Source of the DNA: Clostridium_AW malenominatum
Lineage (GTDB): Bacteria > Bacillota > Clostridia > Clostridiales > Clostridiaceae
Reading direction: 5' to 3'
DNA: 64,000 nt
Assembly: GCF_039521365.1 (NCBI RefSeq)
Contig: NZ_BAAACF010000001.1
Location: forward strand, 186,001-250,000
In this document: positions 8,408-17,894 of the stretch, piece by piece
How the letters are laid out: each line of letters starts with the position of its first letter
Position numbering within the stretch: position 1 is the stretch's first letter
Notes under the pieces: generated by a model
The model's input: the letters and a program-made list of their open reading frames with translations, nothing else
Databases searched by the model: none
What the model was told of the DNA's origin: nothing
Position numbers and translations under genes: made by a program

Positions 8408-9574
8408 ATGAACAATTTTACATTCTACAGTCCAACATATTTTGTTTTCGGCAAGGATACTGAAAATGAAGCAGGTAAATATGTTAAGCGTTTTGGCGGT
8501 GCTAATGTTTTAATTCATTACGGTGGAGGCTCTGTTGTAAAAAGCGGTTTGCTAGAAAGAGTTGAAAAATCCCTTACTGAAAGCGGCATAAGATATAAAA
8601 CTTTAGGTGGGGTAAAGCCTAATCCAAGAAGCGGCTTGGTTTATGAGGGAATAAAGCTTTGCAAGGATGAGAATATAGATTTTATTTTAGCTGTTGGCGG
8701 AGGAAGTGTTATTGACTCTGCAAAAGCTATAGCTGCAGGCGCGAAGTATGATGGAGACTTCTGGGATTTTTATAAAGGAAAAGTGATAAAAGAAGCAATC
8801 CCAGTGGGAACTATTTTAACTATTTCAGCAGCAGGTAGCGAAGGTTCTAGCGGTTCTGTTATAACCCATGAGGATGGTATGTTAAAACGTAGTGCTGGCG
8901 GAGATGTACTTAGACCTGTGTTTTCTATATTAAACCCAGAGCTAACTACTACTTTATCTAATTACCAGACAGCTTGCGGTGCTACAGACATCATGGCCCA
9001 TGTATTTGAGAGATATTTTACAAATACTAAAGACGTTGAAATAACTGATAGACTTTGTGAAAGTGTGCTACTGACCATAATTAAAGAAGTACCAAGAGTT
9101 ATAGAGAATCCAAAAGACTATAATGCTAGAGCAAATATAATGTGGGCTGGAATGATTGCTCATAACAATATTTGTGGAGTAGGGCGAGATCAAGATTGGA
9201 GCAGCCATAAAATAGAACATGAGTTATCAGCTTTATATGATGTGGCCCATGGAGCAGGTCTGGCAGTTGTTTTTCCAGCATGGATGAAATACGTAATGAG
9301 AAATGCAGTGAATAAATTTGCTCAAATGGCAGTTAGAGTATGGGGATGTGAAATGGACTTTGAACATCCTGAAAAAACTGCATTAGAGGGAATACATAGA
9401 TTTGAGAACTTTTTAAAATCCATAGGTATGCCATTAACTTTTGAGGAAATTGGTGCAAAAGAAAATGATATTCCAGAAATGGTAAAAAAATTAATGGGTG
9501 AGAATGATAAATTAGGTAGCTTAGTATCATTAAGTGCTAAGGATGTAGAAAATATATATCGTTTAGCTCTGTAA
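8408..9574 (+). CDS. Iron-containing alcohol dehydrogenase (butanol dehydrogenase type)
   Basis: A 388-residue group III dehydrogenase. The NAD(P)-binding GGGSVIDSAKAIA lies at about 97-109, and the metal ligands are Asp194, His198, His267 and His281 in the expected contexts (GATDIMAHVFE, SSHKIEHELSA, DVAHGAGLAV). It is close in layout to clostridial BdhA/BdhB and Bacillus YugJ, which reduce butanal or other aldehydes at the end of fermentation. The exact substrate is not readable. A good AGGAGG site precedes ATG 8408, and a terminator follows the gene. Confidence 0.92.
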   Translation: MNNFTFYSPTYFVFGKDTENEAGKYVKRFGGANVLIHYGGGSVVKSGLLERVEKSLTESGIRYKTLGGVKPNPRSGLVYEGIKLCKDENIDFILAVGGGSVIDSAKAIAAGAKYDGDFWDFYKGKVIKEAIPVGTILTISAAGSEGSSGSVITHEDGMLKRSAGGDVLRPVFSILNPELTTTLSNYQTACGATDIMAHVFERYFTNTKDVEITDRLCESVLLTIIKEVPRVIENPKDYNARANIMWAGMIAHNNICGVGRDQDWSSHKIEHELSALYDVAHGAGLAVVFPAWMKYVMRNAVNKFAQMAVRVWGCEMDFEHPEKTALEGIHRFENFLKSIGMPLTFEEIGAKENDIPEMVKKLMGENDKLGSLVSLSAKDVENIYRLAL

Positions 9575-9586
9575 AAAGGGAAGTGT

Positions 9587-9620
9587 AAAAGCTATGAGTG
9601 TAAAGCTCATAGCTTTTATG
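9587..9620 (+). terminator. Terminator after the alcohol dehydrogenase gene
   Basis: A 12-bp stem (9587-9598 with 9606-9617, AAAAGCTATGAG / CTCATAGCTTTT) has a 7-base loop and ends in a T-run. Confidence 0.8.
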
Positions 9621-9751
9621 CGTATATCAGGCAAATTAACCATAAGTTAAATTAACATCATAATATTTAACCATATATCCATTGGTACATAAGGCATATT
9701 AAGTTATACTAAATACATGGGGCCTTATAATAAAATTATGGAGTGAGAAGT

Positions 9752-10855
9752 ATGGATAAATTGCCAATAGGTGAAGTGATTTTTAAATTAAGAAAAGAAA
9801 AAGGAATTACACAAGATCAATTAGGGAATTTTATCGGGGTGTCAACAGCGGCAGTATCTAAATGGGAAAGTGGAATTTCTTATCCAGATATAACCTTACT
9901 ACCTGTCCTTGCAACTTTTTTTAATGTTTCCATTGATAAACTCTTAAACTTTAAAATTGAACTTTCAGATGATGAAGTTATGAAGATATTTAGTGAGTGT
10001 CAAGAAATTTTCAATGATAATGACTTAGAAAAGGGAATAGATAAAAGTAAAAACTATGTATCAAAGCATTCTGGAAGCTATTATCTAAAGTTTAGAATTG
10101 GTTTTCTATTTACTATGTATTCATGGAAAGGTATAAGCGCGGAAAAGTCTATGAATATGATAGGTTATGCCATTGAATTGTTTGAGGATGTGGCTAAAAA
10201 TTGTAGTAGAACAGATCTAGTTGAAGCTTCTTTATTTCAACTTGGAGGTCTTTACTCAACAATTGGGGAAGAAGATAAAGCAATAGATGCATTAAATAAG
10301 ATCCATAAAAGCCAGTGTGACCCTAATGATATACTTGCAAGCATATATATTCAAAAGAATGAACTGAAAAAAGGTAGGGAATTACTTCAAAGAAAACTGT
10401 ATAAGAGCATAAATGATATATCTTTAATATGCAAGGGACTAGCTAATTCATATTTGAAAAGCGATAAAGATTTAAATAGAGTAGAAAAATATCATAAATT
10501 ACCTATAGAAATTAAAAATTTAATATCTCCTAAGGGAGAAGGAATATTATTTTTATGGATGGAATATTTTCATCTAGCACAAACTTATTTACAGTTAAAT
10601 AAAGGGGAAGAAGCTATAGAAATGCTAAATAAAATGGTAGAATATATAAGAGGAAATGACATTAATAAATCAGAGAAATTTAGCACACTATGGTGTTTTG
10701 ATGAACTTCCGGATTCTACTAGAACAATAACTATGAATCTATATGAAAATATTTTTAAAATCTTTGAAGAGCCAAACTTTGATAAAATTAGAGAAAGAAA
10801 AGAGTTTATAAATATTGTAAAAGAGTTAAAATACTTAGAAGAATCGCGGAAATAA
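9752..10855 (+). CDS. XRE-family regulator with C-terminal TPR-like region
   Basis: A 367-residue protein. Residues about 5-60 form a Cro/CI-type helix-turn-helix (IFKLRKEKGITQDQLGNFIGVSTAAVSKWESGISYPDITLLPVLATFFNVSIDKLL). The remaining 300 residues are helical with TPR-like spacing (for example AIDALNKIHKSQ, EEAIEMLNKMVEYI). Such proteins in Bacillota often respond to a peptide or metabolic signal, but no peptide gene is next to it. ATG 9752 follows GGAGTGAG; an upstream GTG at 9743 is inside that site. It is probably monocistronic. Confidence 0.85.
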   Translation: MDKLPIGEVIFKLRKEKGITQDQLGNFIGVSTAAVSKWESGISYPDITLLPVLATFFNVSIDKLLNFKIELSDDEVMKIFSECQEIFNDNDLEKGIDKSKNYVSKHSGSYYLKFRIGFLFTMYSWKGISAEKSMNMIGYAIELFEDVAKNCSRTDLVEASLFQLGGLYSTIGEEDKAIDALNKIHKSQCDPNDILASIYIQKNELKKGRELLQRKLYKSINDISLICKGLANSYLKSDKDLNRVEKYHKLPIEIKNLISPKGEGILFLWMEYFHLAQTYLQLNKGEEAIEMLNKMVEYIRGNDINKSEKFSTLWCFDELPDSTRTITMNLYENIFKIFEEPNFDKIRERKEFINIVKELKYLEESRK

Positions 10856-10890
10856 TTTTTTATAATATAAGTAAAGGGTGGGAGATATAG

Positions 10891-11556
10891 ATGAAAAATA
10901 TAACTTTTCAAGATATAAAAAACAATAAGGAATTTCAAACCTATATTCAAAAGGGAGATGAATTATTAGGAGTGATGGGATATACAGAACACTCCTTTGT
11001 GCATGCTGGAAGAGTAGCTTACACTGCAGCCAGCATATTGTCTAGCTTAGGATATAGTGAAAGAGAAAAAGAACTAGGGAAAATAGCAGGATATATACAT
11101 GACATCGGAAATATGGTTAATAGAGTAGACCACGCTCAGACCGGTGCTATTTTAGCTTTTAATATTTTAACTAGAATGGAAATGCCTCCTGAAGAAATCG
11201 CCACCATTGTTTCTGCCATTGGAAATCATGATGAAGGTACGGGGCAATCGGTAAATACAGTTTCAGCAGCTTTAATACTAGCAGATAAAAGCGATGTTAG
11301 AAGGAGCAGGGTTAGAAATACGGATTTTGCTACCTTCGATATTCATGACCGTGTAAATTACGCAGTAGAAGATTCAGAGGTTAAAGTTGATGGAGAAAAA
11401 AGAATTATTTTACTAGAAATGAAAATAGATGTGACCATTTGCTCCTTAATGGAGTACTTTGAAATATTTTTAAATCGAATGATGATGTGTAGAAAGGCAG
11501 CGGATTTCTTAGGAGCTACCTTTCAATTAGTGATAAATGGCACAAAGTTATTATAG
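10891..11556 (+). CDS. HD-domain phosphohydrolase
   Basis: A 221-residue soluble protein with an HD metal-dependent phosphohydrolase domain: His34/His38 in YTEHSFVHAGRVA, the defining HD pair at 70-71 in GYIHDIGNM, HAQTG, and GNHDEGTG. These enzymes cleave phosphate esters such as nucleotides or (p)ppGpp, but the substrate is not readable here. It lies 35 bases downstream of the XRE gene and could be in the same transcript. Confidence 0.85.
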   Translation: MKNITFQDIKNNKEFQTYIQKGDELLGVMGYTEHSFVHAGRVAYTAASILSSLGYSEREKELGKIAGYIHDIGNMVNRVDHAQTGAILAFNILTRMEMPPEEIATIVSAIGNHDEGTGQSVNTVSAALILADKSDVRRSRVRNTDFATFDIHDRVNYAVEDSEVKVDGEKRIILLEMKIDVTICSLMEYFEIFLNRMMMCRKAADFLGATFQLVINGTKLL

Positions 11557-11658
11557 TTGTAAATTTTAAGAAATTTGTAAGAATTATAGTGACTAGTTTT
11601 AAAAAATTACCTTGTATAATTGCATGTATAAAGCAAATATATGGGGTGATAATAATTT

Positions 11659-12279
11659 ATGAGAGAAATAAAAGTAGTAAGAAAAGCAAAATTGGCAAGA
11701 AGAGCAAAAGCTGTAAGAAAAATTAAATTGCTCTTAACAACTTTGATTGTGGTATTTATAGCCTTTCTATCCCTTGAAAAAATGCTTATGAGTAAAATAA
11801 GTGAGGAAACAAATTTAAGAGAACAGATATATTCTTATATGCAGGTGGAAAAAAATCAAAAAACAGTGTTTAATTCTGCTATAGCATTAAATAACGGAGA
11901 TTCTGCTAATACCTGTGTTTATTTTGTAGCAGAAGTATTAAGAAGAAACAATGTTAGAATTTCGGAAGATACTTGCAATACAGCTCAATTGATAGAAATC
12001 TTAAAAGAAAAGGGATGGAAAAAAGATAATAACTATAAAAATCTTAAGCCTGGAGATATTGTATTTACCACAGATGGAATGGGGAATAAAAATGGTGTTC
12101 CTACTCATACCTATGTATTTATGGATTGGGTAGAAGAAGGAAGCTATGACTATGCTTATATATGTGATAATCAGGCAAAGGATTATGATAATAAAGTATA
12201 TCATATACGTAATGTTAAAAGTCCAGATAATGCAAATGGTTTTACTAAAGATGCTTTCAGTTTTTTTATGAAGCCTTAA
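11659..12279 (+). CDS. Anchored papain-fold (NlpC/P60-like) surface protein
   Basis: A 206-residue protein with a strongly basic N-terminus (8 Lys/Arg in the first 20 residues) and one transmembrane segment at about 23-43, so the bulk is outside the cell. The outer domain has a plausible papain-like triad: Cys86 in NTCVYFVAEVLRR, His150 in PTHTYVFMDW and Asp170/Asn171 in YICDNQ, plus 'LKPGDIVF', which is common to NlpC/P60 and CHAP domains. It probably cuts or modifies peptidoglycan peptides. The next membrane gene lies 42 bases downstream. Confidence 0.65.
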   Translation: MREIKVVRKAKLARRAKAVRKIKLLLTTLIVVFIAFLSLEKMLMSKISEETNLREQIYSYMQVEKNQKTVFNSAIALNNGDSANTCVYFVAEVLRRNNVRISEDTCNTAQLIEILKEKGWKKDNNYKNLKPGDIVFTTDGMGNKNGVPTHTYVFMDWVEEGSYDYAYICDNQAKDYDNKVYHIRNVKSPDNANGFTKDAFSFFMKP

Positions 12280-12321
12280 AGGAAAAGAACTTAACATTCA
12301 AGAAAGAATGGTGAAATAAAA

Positions 12322-12708
12322 ATGATTAAACTAGAAAGAAAGTATTCCATATCCATAGGGTTAAGTGTAGCTATATTATCATTTATGCTTATATTTATAG
12401 GAGTTAGAGGATTTTTAGGAAATGAAGTAAACATAAATAATATATTTGCCTTTATGGTATTTTCAATTGTAGTAGGTATTATAGCTTTTGTATTAGTATA
12501 TTTTATATGTAAAATCGCCTTTATATGTTTAATTATTGGGCTAATTTTAGGATATTTTGAAATGTATCGTGCTTTTTTAAGCCCTATGACTGGTTGGGGA
12601 GATTTAATAGGGATTGTATCTTTATTTATGTGGGCTTCAGTGGGATTAGGATTAGGGTTAGTAATACAACTGGGTGTTTATTTATATAAAAAGTTTAAAA
12701 GGACATGA
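12322..12708 (+). CDS. Small membrane protein, unknown function
   Basis: A 128-residue protein with about four hydrophobic segments (near 11-29, 42-62, 64-84, 95-122). I recognise no family. It is probably cotranscribed with the papain-fold protein upstream and ends before a clear terminator. Confidence 0.65.
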   Translation: MIKLERKYSISIGLSVAILSFMLIFIGVRGFLGNEVNINNIFAFMVFSIVVGIIAFVLVYFICKIAFICLIIGLILGYFEMYRAFLSPMTGWGDLIGIVSLFMWASVGLGLGLVIQLGVYLYKKFKRT

Positions 12709-12753
12709 GGGAAAATGTTAAAAAGGAAATTTAATAATATTTATAGAATAGTA

Positions 12754-12789
12754 TAAGGGTAGATAAAGTTTCTACCCTTATTTTATTTG
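12754..12789 (+). terminator. Terminator after the small membrane protein gene
   Basis: A 10-bp stem, TAAGGGTAGA (12754-12763) with TCTACCCTTA (12771-12780), is followed by TTTTATTTG. Confidence 0.8.
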
Positions 12790-12819
12790 TATGTAATTTA
12801 TGATATATATGGAGGGCTT

Positions 12820-14895
12820 ATGAGAAAAAAGGTTGCTATAATAACTTATGATAAGAAAATTGGCTTGTTTTATAAAGATAATCTACTAAAGCTTTTGGGT
12901 GACATAATAGAGATAGATACATATTCTACAGATGATAAAAATCCATTGAATCTTAAAAAAGCAGATTTATATCTTACTTCCACATGTGCTTTTGGAAGGG
13001 AAGAGGATTTAAGAACAATGGTGGGAATGGATGCTGAGGTTGTAATTATAGGACTTACTTTTTATAAAGAGATTTTGGATAGACTTTTAGCATATCCTCC
13101 AGGAACTCTTGCCTATATGGTAAATTTATCCGCTCAAATGGTAACAGAAACTATGGCTACATTATATCAGTTAGGTTTAAAGAATATAACTTTTTACCCT
13201 GTGTATCCAGGAGTCAAGAATTATCCTAAGGATATAACCCTTGCTATAACTCCAGATGAGGAGAGGTTTGTTCCTGAAAATATAAAAGATGTAATAAATA
13301 TAGGTAATCGTGTATTAGATGTTGATACCGTAACTGAAATAGCTTTTAAGTTGGGGTTTGAGGATTTTCTATTAACAAATCAATTTAAAGAGTATGCTTC
13401 AAAGTTACCTATAGCAAATTATAATGTAGATAGACTTTTTGGTGAAAAAACTCAACTAGAAAGTCAATTTGAAATACTTCTAAGTATATTAGATGTGGGA
13501 GTGATTGGTACAGATAAGGAGGGAGTTATATTTTGCGCTAATAGAATAGCAGAAAAGCTGACCTTATTAAAAAAAGAAGAGATGATAGGAAAAAGAGGAA
13601 CGAATCTTTTTAATAACATACCCTTTGATGTATGCAAAAATAACCTTACAACCATTAAGTCAAAGCTTATAAAGATAAATAATATTGATGTAAACTTATC
13701 ACTCACTCCAGTTATTAGAAACAATAGTTTCTATGGTGCCTTTGCTATCATTCAAAACTTCTCTGAAGAGGAATTTAATCAACATAAGTTAAGAGTTCAA
13801 CTATTAAATAAAGGACATAAAGCTAGGTATAATTTTTCAGATATTATTGGAAAGAGTCCTGTTATATTAAAAACAATTGATATAGGAAAAAAGATGGCAA
13901 AGACAAACTCTTCTGTATTAATTACGGGGGAGAGTGGTACAGGTAAAGAATTATTTGCACAAGCAATACATAATTACTCCAATAGAAAAGAGTATCCTTT
14001 TGTAGCCATAAACTGTGCAGCAATTCCTGATAATTTATTAGAGAGTGAGCTTTTTGGATATGAAGAAGGAGCTTTTACGGGAGCTAAAAGGGGAGGAAAG
14101 CTAGGACTATTTGAATTTGCTCATGGAGGCACATTATTTTTAGATGAAATAGAGGGGATGAGTGTAGGGCTCCAAGTGAAGCTATTAAGAGTAATTCAAG
14201 AGCGTGAAGTAATGCGCATTGGGGGAAATAAAATTATAAATATAGATGTAAGGATTATAGCAGCAACAAATGAAAGAATAGATGAACTTGTAAAAAAGGG
14301 TAGCTTTAGAAAGGATCTTTACTATAGATTAAATACCCTTCCATTGGACATTCCACCCTTAAGGAATAGAAAAGATGATATAATGATTTTATTTGATGCT
14401 ATGCAAAAAAGTATAGGCAAACATTTTGAAATAGATAGCAAGGCTAAATTTGCACTAGTAAACCATAATTACGATGGCAATGTTAGAGAACTTAGAAATT
14501 ATGTGGAATATCTCAGTTATGTGGATAAAGAAATAATAGAATATGAGGATTTGCCAGCTTCTTTAAAGGAAAATAAAGTTGTTACAAGTAATTATGAGGA
14601 CTCTATTGATGTAGAAAAAATTCAAAGCTTTGAAAATAACAATAAATGTTCTAAAGAAGAGAACTTATTTATACTAGAATGCCTTTACATAGCAAATGAA
14701 AATAATTTACTTATTGGTAGGAAGTTCATCTCCGAAGAAGCCTTTAATAGAGGGTTAAACATTTCAGAACAAAGTGTAAGAACAATCCTTAAAAACTTGG
14801 AGAGTTATGGGTTTGTAAGAGTTTCCAAGGGCCGTGGTGGTAGTAAAATTACAAGCCTGGGAAAAGCTCTATTGAATTATTATAATAAGTGTTAG
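12820..14895 (+). CDS. Sigma-54-dependent transcriptional activator with winged-helix C-terminus
   Basis: A 691-residue activator. The N-terminal part (1-205) looks like a ligand-binding receptor with PrpR-like character. A PAS domain (about 218-325) and a complete AAA+ domain follow, with GESGTGKE (Walker A), GAFTGA (the sigma-54 contact loop), FLDEIEG (Walker B) and the arginine-finger region RKDLYYRLN. The C-terminus is not the usual Fis-type helix but a winged-helix-like segment (SEQSVRTILKNLESYGFVRVSKGRGGS). ATG 12820 follows GGAGGG. It lies directly upstream of a -24/-12 promoter and almost certainly activates the operon starting at 15049. Confidence 0.93.
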   Translation: MRKKVAIITYDKKIGLFYKDNLLKLLGDIIEIDTYSTDDKNPLNLKKADLYLTSTCAFGREEDLRTMVGMDAEVVIIGLTFYKEILDRLLAYPPGTLAYMVNLSAQMVTETMATLYQLGLKNITFYPVYPGVKNYPKDITLAITPDEERFVPENIKDVINIGNRVLDVDTVTEIAFKLGFEDFLLTNQFKEYASKLPIANYNVDRLFGEKTQLESQFEILLSILDVGVIGTDKEGVIFCANRIAEKLTLLKKEEMIGKRGTNLFNNIPFDVCKNNLTTIKSKLIKINNIDVNLSLTPVIRNNSFYGAFAIIQNFSEEEFNQHKLRVQLLNKGHKARYNFSDIIGKSPVILKTIDIGKKMAKTNSSVLITGESGTGKELFAQAIHNYSNRKEYPFVAINCAAIPDNLLESELFGYEEGAFTGAKRGGKLGLFEFAHGGTLFLDEIEGMSVGLQVKLLRVIQEREVMRIGGNKIINIDVRIIAATNERIDELVKKGSFRKDLYYRLNTLPLDIPPLRNRKDDIMILFDAMQKSIGKHFEIDSKAKFALVNHNYDGNVRELRNYVEYLSYVDKEIIEYEDLPASLKENKVVTSNYEDSIDVEKIQSFENNNKCSKEENLFILECLYIANENNLLIGRKFISEEAFNRGLNISEQSVRTILKNLESYGFVRVSKGRGGSKITSLGKALLNYYNKC

Positions 14896-14913
14896 CATGA
14901 ATTAAATGGGTTT

Positions 14914-14946
14914 AATGGTTGAATTGTATACAGTTCAACCATTTTT
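14914..14946 (+). terminator. Terminator, possibly doubling as an activator site
   Basis: A 10-bp stem, AATGGTTGAA (14914-14923) with TTCAACCATT (14934-14943), is followed by a T-run. The loop is itself nearly palindromic (TTGTATACAG), so the whole is a near-perfect 30-bp dyad about 70 bases upstream of the sigma-54 promoter, a possible upstream activator site. Confidence 0.7.
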
Positions 14947-14992
14947 AGATGAAATAAGTTGGAATAATGCGACATTTAACATGATTAATGTA

Positions 14993-15009
14993 TTGGCACA
15001 TAAATTGCT
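14993..15009 (+). promoter_or_regulatory. Sigma-54 (-24/-12) promoter
   Basis: TTGGCAC-ATAAA-TTGCT matches the sigma-54 consensus (TGGCAC-N5-TTGCW) in every conserved position, with GG and GC 12 bases apart. Initiation is expected near 15020, about 30 bases before the C-S lyase start. The GAFTGA-containing activator gene is immediately upstream. Confidence 0.92.
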
Positions 15010-15048
15010 CTATAATTAAATGTAATGATAAATAAGGAGGAGTAGTAT

Positions 15049-16233
15049 ATGAAATACGATTTTGATGCTATTATTGACAGAAGTAATATGTGGTCTGTAA
15101 AGTATGATGAAGCAGAGAAGAAATTTGGAACTAAGGATTTATTGCAATTATGGATTGCGGATATGGAATTTAAGACATCGCCTGAAATAATTGAGGCAAT
15201 GAAAGAAAGGGCAGAACACGGAATATTTGGATATACCTCTAGAAAAGAAAGTTATGATGAGGCCATTTTAAATTGGCAAAAAAGAAGAAATGGATGGGAA
15301 ATAGATAAAGATTTAATGAGCTTTAGTCCTGGAGTTATACCTGCTTTAGTATACATTGTAAACGAATTAAGTGAAAAAGGAGATAAAGTTTTACTACTTA
15401 GCCCTGTATATTCTGAATTCTTTACTGTAATTAATGATTGGAATAGAGAGGTAGTAACCAGCTCATTGAAAGAAGTAAATAGTAGATACGAAATAGATTT
15501 TGATGACTTTGAAAAAAAGGTTTCAGATGGAGTTAAACTATTTATACTATGCAATCCTCATAACCCAGTAGGAAGAGTTTGGAGCGTCGATGAACTTAAA
15601 AAATTGGGAGATATCTGTGTAAAATATGGAGTAACTATTGTGTCAGATGAAATACATTCAGATTTGAATTTATTTAATAATAAACACACTGTAATGGCAA
15701 CAGTGTCAAAGGAGATTGCGAAGAATACTATAACTTGCTTTGCGCCAACTAAAACATTCAATCTTGCAGGAATTCAAGCTAGTAGTATAGTATTTCCTAA
15801 TAAAGAGATAAAAGAAAAATATGATGAGTATTGGGGTAAAATGGATATAAGAAGAAACAATTGCTTTAGCGCAGTTGCGGTTGAAGTAGCTTATGATAAA
15901 GGAGAAGAGTGGCTTAAAGAGCTAATACCTTACATTGAAAATAACATGAAGTTTGTTAAAAAGTTTTTAGATGAAAATATTCCTAAGATAAAAATGTCCA
16001 TACCTGAAAGTACTTATTTAATTTGGTTAGATTGCAGAGAATTAGGAATGAATCCTCAAGAACTTAATGAATTCATGGTAAAAAAGGCTGGGTTAGGATT
16101 AAATAACGGTACAGCTTTTGGAGAAGATGGAGCAGGTTTTATGAGATTAAATGCTGCTTGTTCAATTAAAATCTTAGAAAAGGCCATGAATCAACTAAAG
16201 GTAGCAGTAGATAATTATTTAAAAATTCAATAA
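15049..16233 (+). CDS. MalY/PatB-family pyridoxal-phosphate C-S lyase
   Basis: A 394-residue fold-type I PLP enzyme. Lys235 in APTKTFNLAG is the Schiff-base lysine, Asp200 in IVSDEIH contacts the pyridine nitrogen, and NPHNPVGR is present. MalY/PatB enzymes split cystathionine or cysteine S-conjugates to pyruvate, ammonia and a thiol. It is the first gene of the sigma-54 operon, so the operon's substrate probably contains a cysteine or cystathionine unit (inference). AGGAGGAG precedes ATG 15049. Confidence 0.92.
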   Translation: MKYDFDAIIDRSNMWSVKYDEAEKKFGTKDLLQLWIADMEFKTSPEIIEAMKERAEHGIFGYTSRKESYDEAILNWQKRRNGWEIDKDLMSFSPGVIPALVYIVNELSEKGDKVLLLSPVYSEFFTVINDWNREVVTSSLKEVNSRYEIDFDDFEKKVSDGVKLFILCNPHNPVGRVWSVDELKKLGDICVKYGVTIVSDEIHSDLNLFNNKHTVMATVSKEIAKNTITCFAPTKTFNLAGIQASSIVFPNKEIKEKYDEYWGKMDIRRNNCFSAVAVEVAYDKGEEWLKELIPYIENNMKFVKKFLDENIPKIKMSIPESTYLIWLDCRELGMNPQELNEFMVKKAGLGLNNGTAFGEDGAGFMRLNAACSIKILEKAMNQLKVAVDNYLKIQ

Positions 16234-16259
16234 TAAAATATTTTTAGGGGGTTTTTTTA

Positions 16260-17819
16260 ATGTTAAAGACTAACAACAAAAAGGAAAAAAGTTTTATCCT
16301 AAGGGCTTTAGACGCAGTTGAAAAAGTCGGAAATGCCTTACCAAATCCCACCACAATTTTTATCATATTATCAGCACTTGTTGTTGTAATTTCTGCTATT
16401 TGTGCTAGCGCTGGAGTTAAAGTTAGTTATGAAATGTTCGATGCTACGAAAAAAGCAATGGTAACAAAAGAAGTTGCAGCAGCCAGCCTTCTTTCTGTAG
16501 AAGGAATTAGATTTATGGTAACATCTGTAGTGAGTAACTTTACAGGTTTCGTGGCATTAGGGCCTGTATTCGTTATTATGCTAGGAGTAGGAGTGGCAGA
16601 GGGAACTGGATTTATGGCGGCAATGTTAAGAAAAGTTGCAAAGGTAACACCTAGAAAAATGGTAACAGCAATGGTTGTATTTCTAGGAATCATGTCTAAC
16701 GTTGCTTCCTCCACAGGCTACGTGGTACTTGTTCCCCTTGGAGCTGTGCTTTTCATGAGCTTTGGTCGTCATCCTATAGCAGGCTTGGCTTCAGCTTTTG
16801 CAGGGGTATCTGGAGGTTGGGCTGCAAACCTTTTAATTGGAACAAATGATCCTGTTTTTGCAGGCATGACAATGCAAGCGGCTAATACATTAGATCCTAA
16901 TTATCAAGTTTTACCTACAAGCAATTGGTACTTCTTGGTAGCATCCACATTTTTAATTACAATAATCGGTACATTAGTTACAGAAAAAATTGTTGAACCT
17001 AGACTAGGAGCCTATACTCCAGATGAAGAAATTATTGTAGAAGATGTATCTGGCAACGAAAAAAGAGGAATGAAGTTTGCAGCAATATCAGAACTTATAT
17101 ATTTAGTAATAATGTTAATCTTAGTAGTACCTCAAAATGCTATTTTAAGAAATCCTGAAACAGGAGCAATAATGAAATCTCCATTTATGAGTGGAATTAT
17201 ATTTTTCATGATGTTATTCTTTCTTATACCAGGTTTCTTCTATGGAATTGGGGCTAAGGTTATAAAAAATGATAAAGATGTTATTGATTTAATGGTAAAA
17301 GCTATAAGCGGCTTGTGTGGATATTTAGTATTAATATTCTTTGCAGCTCAGTTTGTTGCACACTTTAACTATTCAAACCTTGGAACTATTATTTCTGTTA
17401 ATGGGGCAAGTTTCCTTCAGAAAACAGGGTTTGTTGGAATACCTTTGATTGTTTCTTTTATACTTGTAACAGCTTTTATAAATATATTTATTGCTGTAGA
17501 TACAGCAAAATGGGCTATGATGGCTCCTATATTCGTGCCAATGTTTATGAGAATTGGATTGTCACCAGAACTTACTCAAATGGCATATAGAATAGGTGAT
17601 TCATCTACAAATATAATTGCACCTTTAATGCCTTTCTTTGCACTCGTTGTGGCATTTTGTCAAAAATATGATAAAAAGAGCGGCATGGGAACCCTTATAT
17701 CCACAATGCTTCCTTATTCAATTGCAATACTTATTGGATGGATAGTATTCTTTATAGCTTGGTATTTAATAGGGCTTCCACTAGGACCAGGAGCACCACT
17801 TTTATATCCACTTATGTAA
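16260..17819 (+). CDS. AbgT-family transporter
   Basis: A 519-residue protein with 11-13 membrane segments and AbgT landmarks: an N-terminal 'ALDAVEKVGNALPNPTTIF', 'GVSGGWAANLLIGTNDP' in the middle, and 'IAVDTAKWAMMAPIFVPMF ... RIGDSSTNIIAPLMPFF' near the end. AbgT proteins take up p-aminobenzoyl-glutamate or related dipeptide-like compounds, driven by the proton gradient. Here it lies between a C-S lyase and a peptidase, so a cysteine-containing peptide or conjugate is a reasonable guess for its substrate. Confidence 0.93.
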   Translation: MLKTNNKKEKSFILRALDAVEKVGNALPNPTTIFIILSALVVVISAICASAGVKVSYEMFDATKKAMVTKEVAAASLLSVEGIRFMVTSVVSNFTGFVALGPVFVIMLGVGVAEGTGFMAAMLRKVAKVTPRKMVTAMVVFLGIMSNVASSTGYVVLVPLGAVLFMSFGRHPIAGLASAFAGVSGGWAANLLIGTNDPVFAGMTMQAANTLDPNYQVLPTSNWYFLVASTFLITIIGTLVTEKIVEPRLGAYTPDEEIIVEDVSGNEKRGMKFAAISELIYLVIMLILVVPQNAILRNPETGAIMKSPFMSGIIFFMMLFFLIPGFFYGIGAKVIKNDKDVIDLMVKAISGLCGYLVLIFFAAQFVAHFNYSNLGTIISVNGASFLQKTGFVGIPLIVSFILVTAFINIFIAVDTAKWAMMAPIFVPMFMRIGLSPELTQMAYRIGDSSTNIIAPLMPFFALVVAFCQKYDKKSGMGTLISTMLPYSIAILIGWIVFFIAWYLIGLPLGPGAPLLYPLM

Positions 17820-17832
17820 AAATAAAATGAAT

Positions 17833-17875
17833 GCCAGTGCCGCAACTACAATAGGGTTGTAGTACTGGCTATTTT
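17833..17875 (+). terminator. Intercistronic hairpin, possible attenuator
   Basis: GCCAGT (17833-17838) pairs with ACTGGC (17864-17869), and inside it ACTACAA (17845-17851) pairs with TTGTAGT (17857-17863). A 6-base bulge lies on one side, and ATTTT follows. It may lower expression of the downstream operon genes or protect the upstream message. Confidence 0.45.
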
Positions 17876-17894
17876 AAAATAGGAGTTGATTTAA

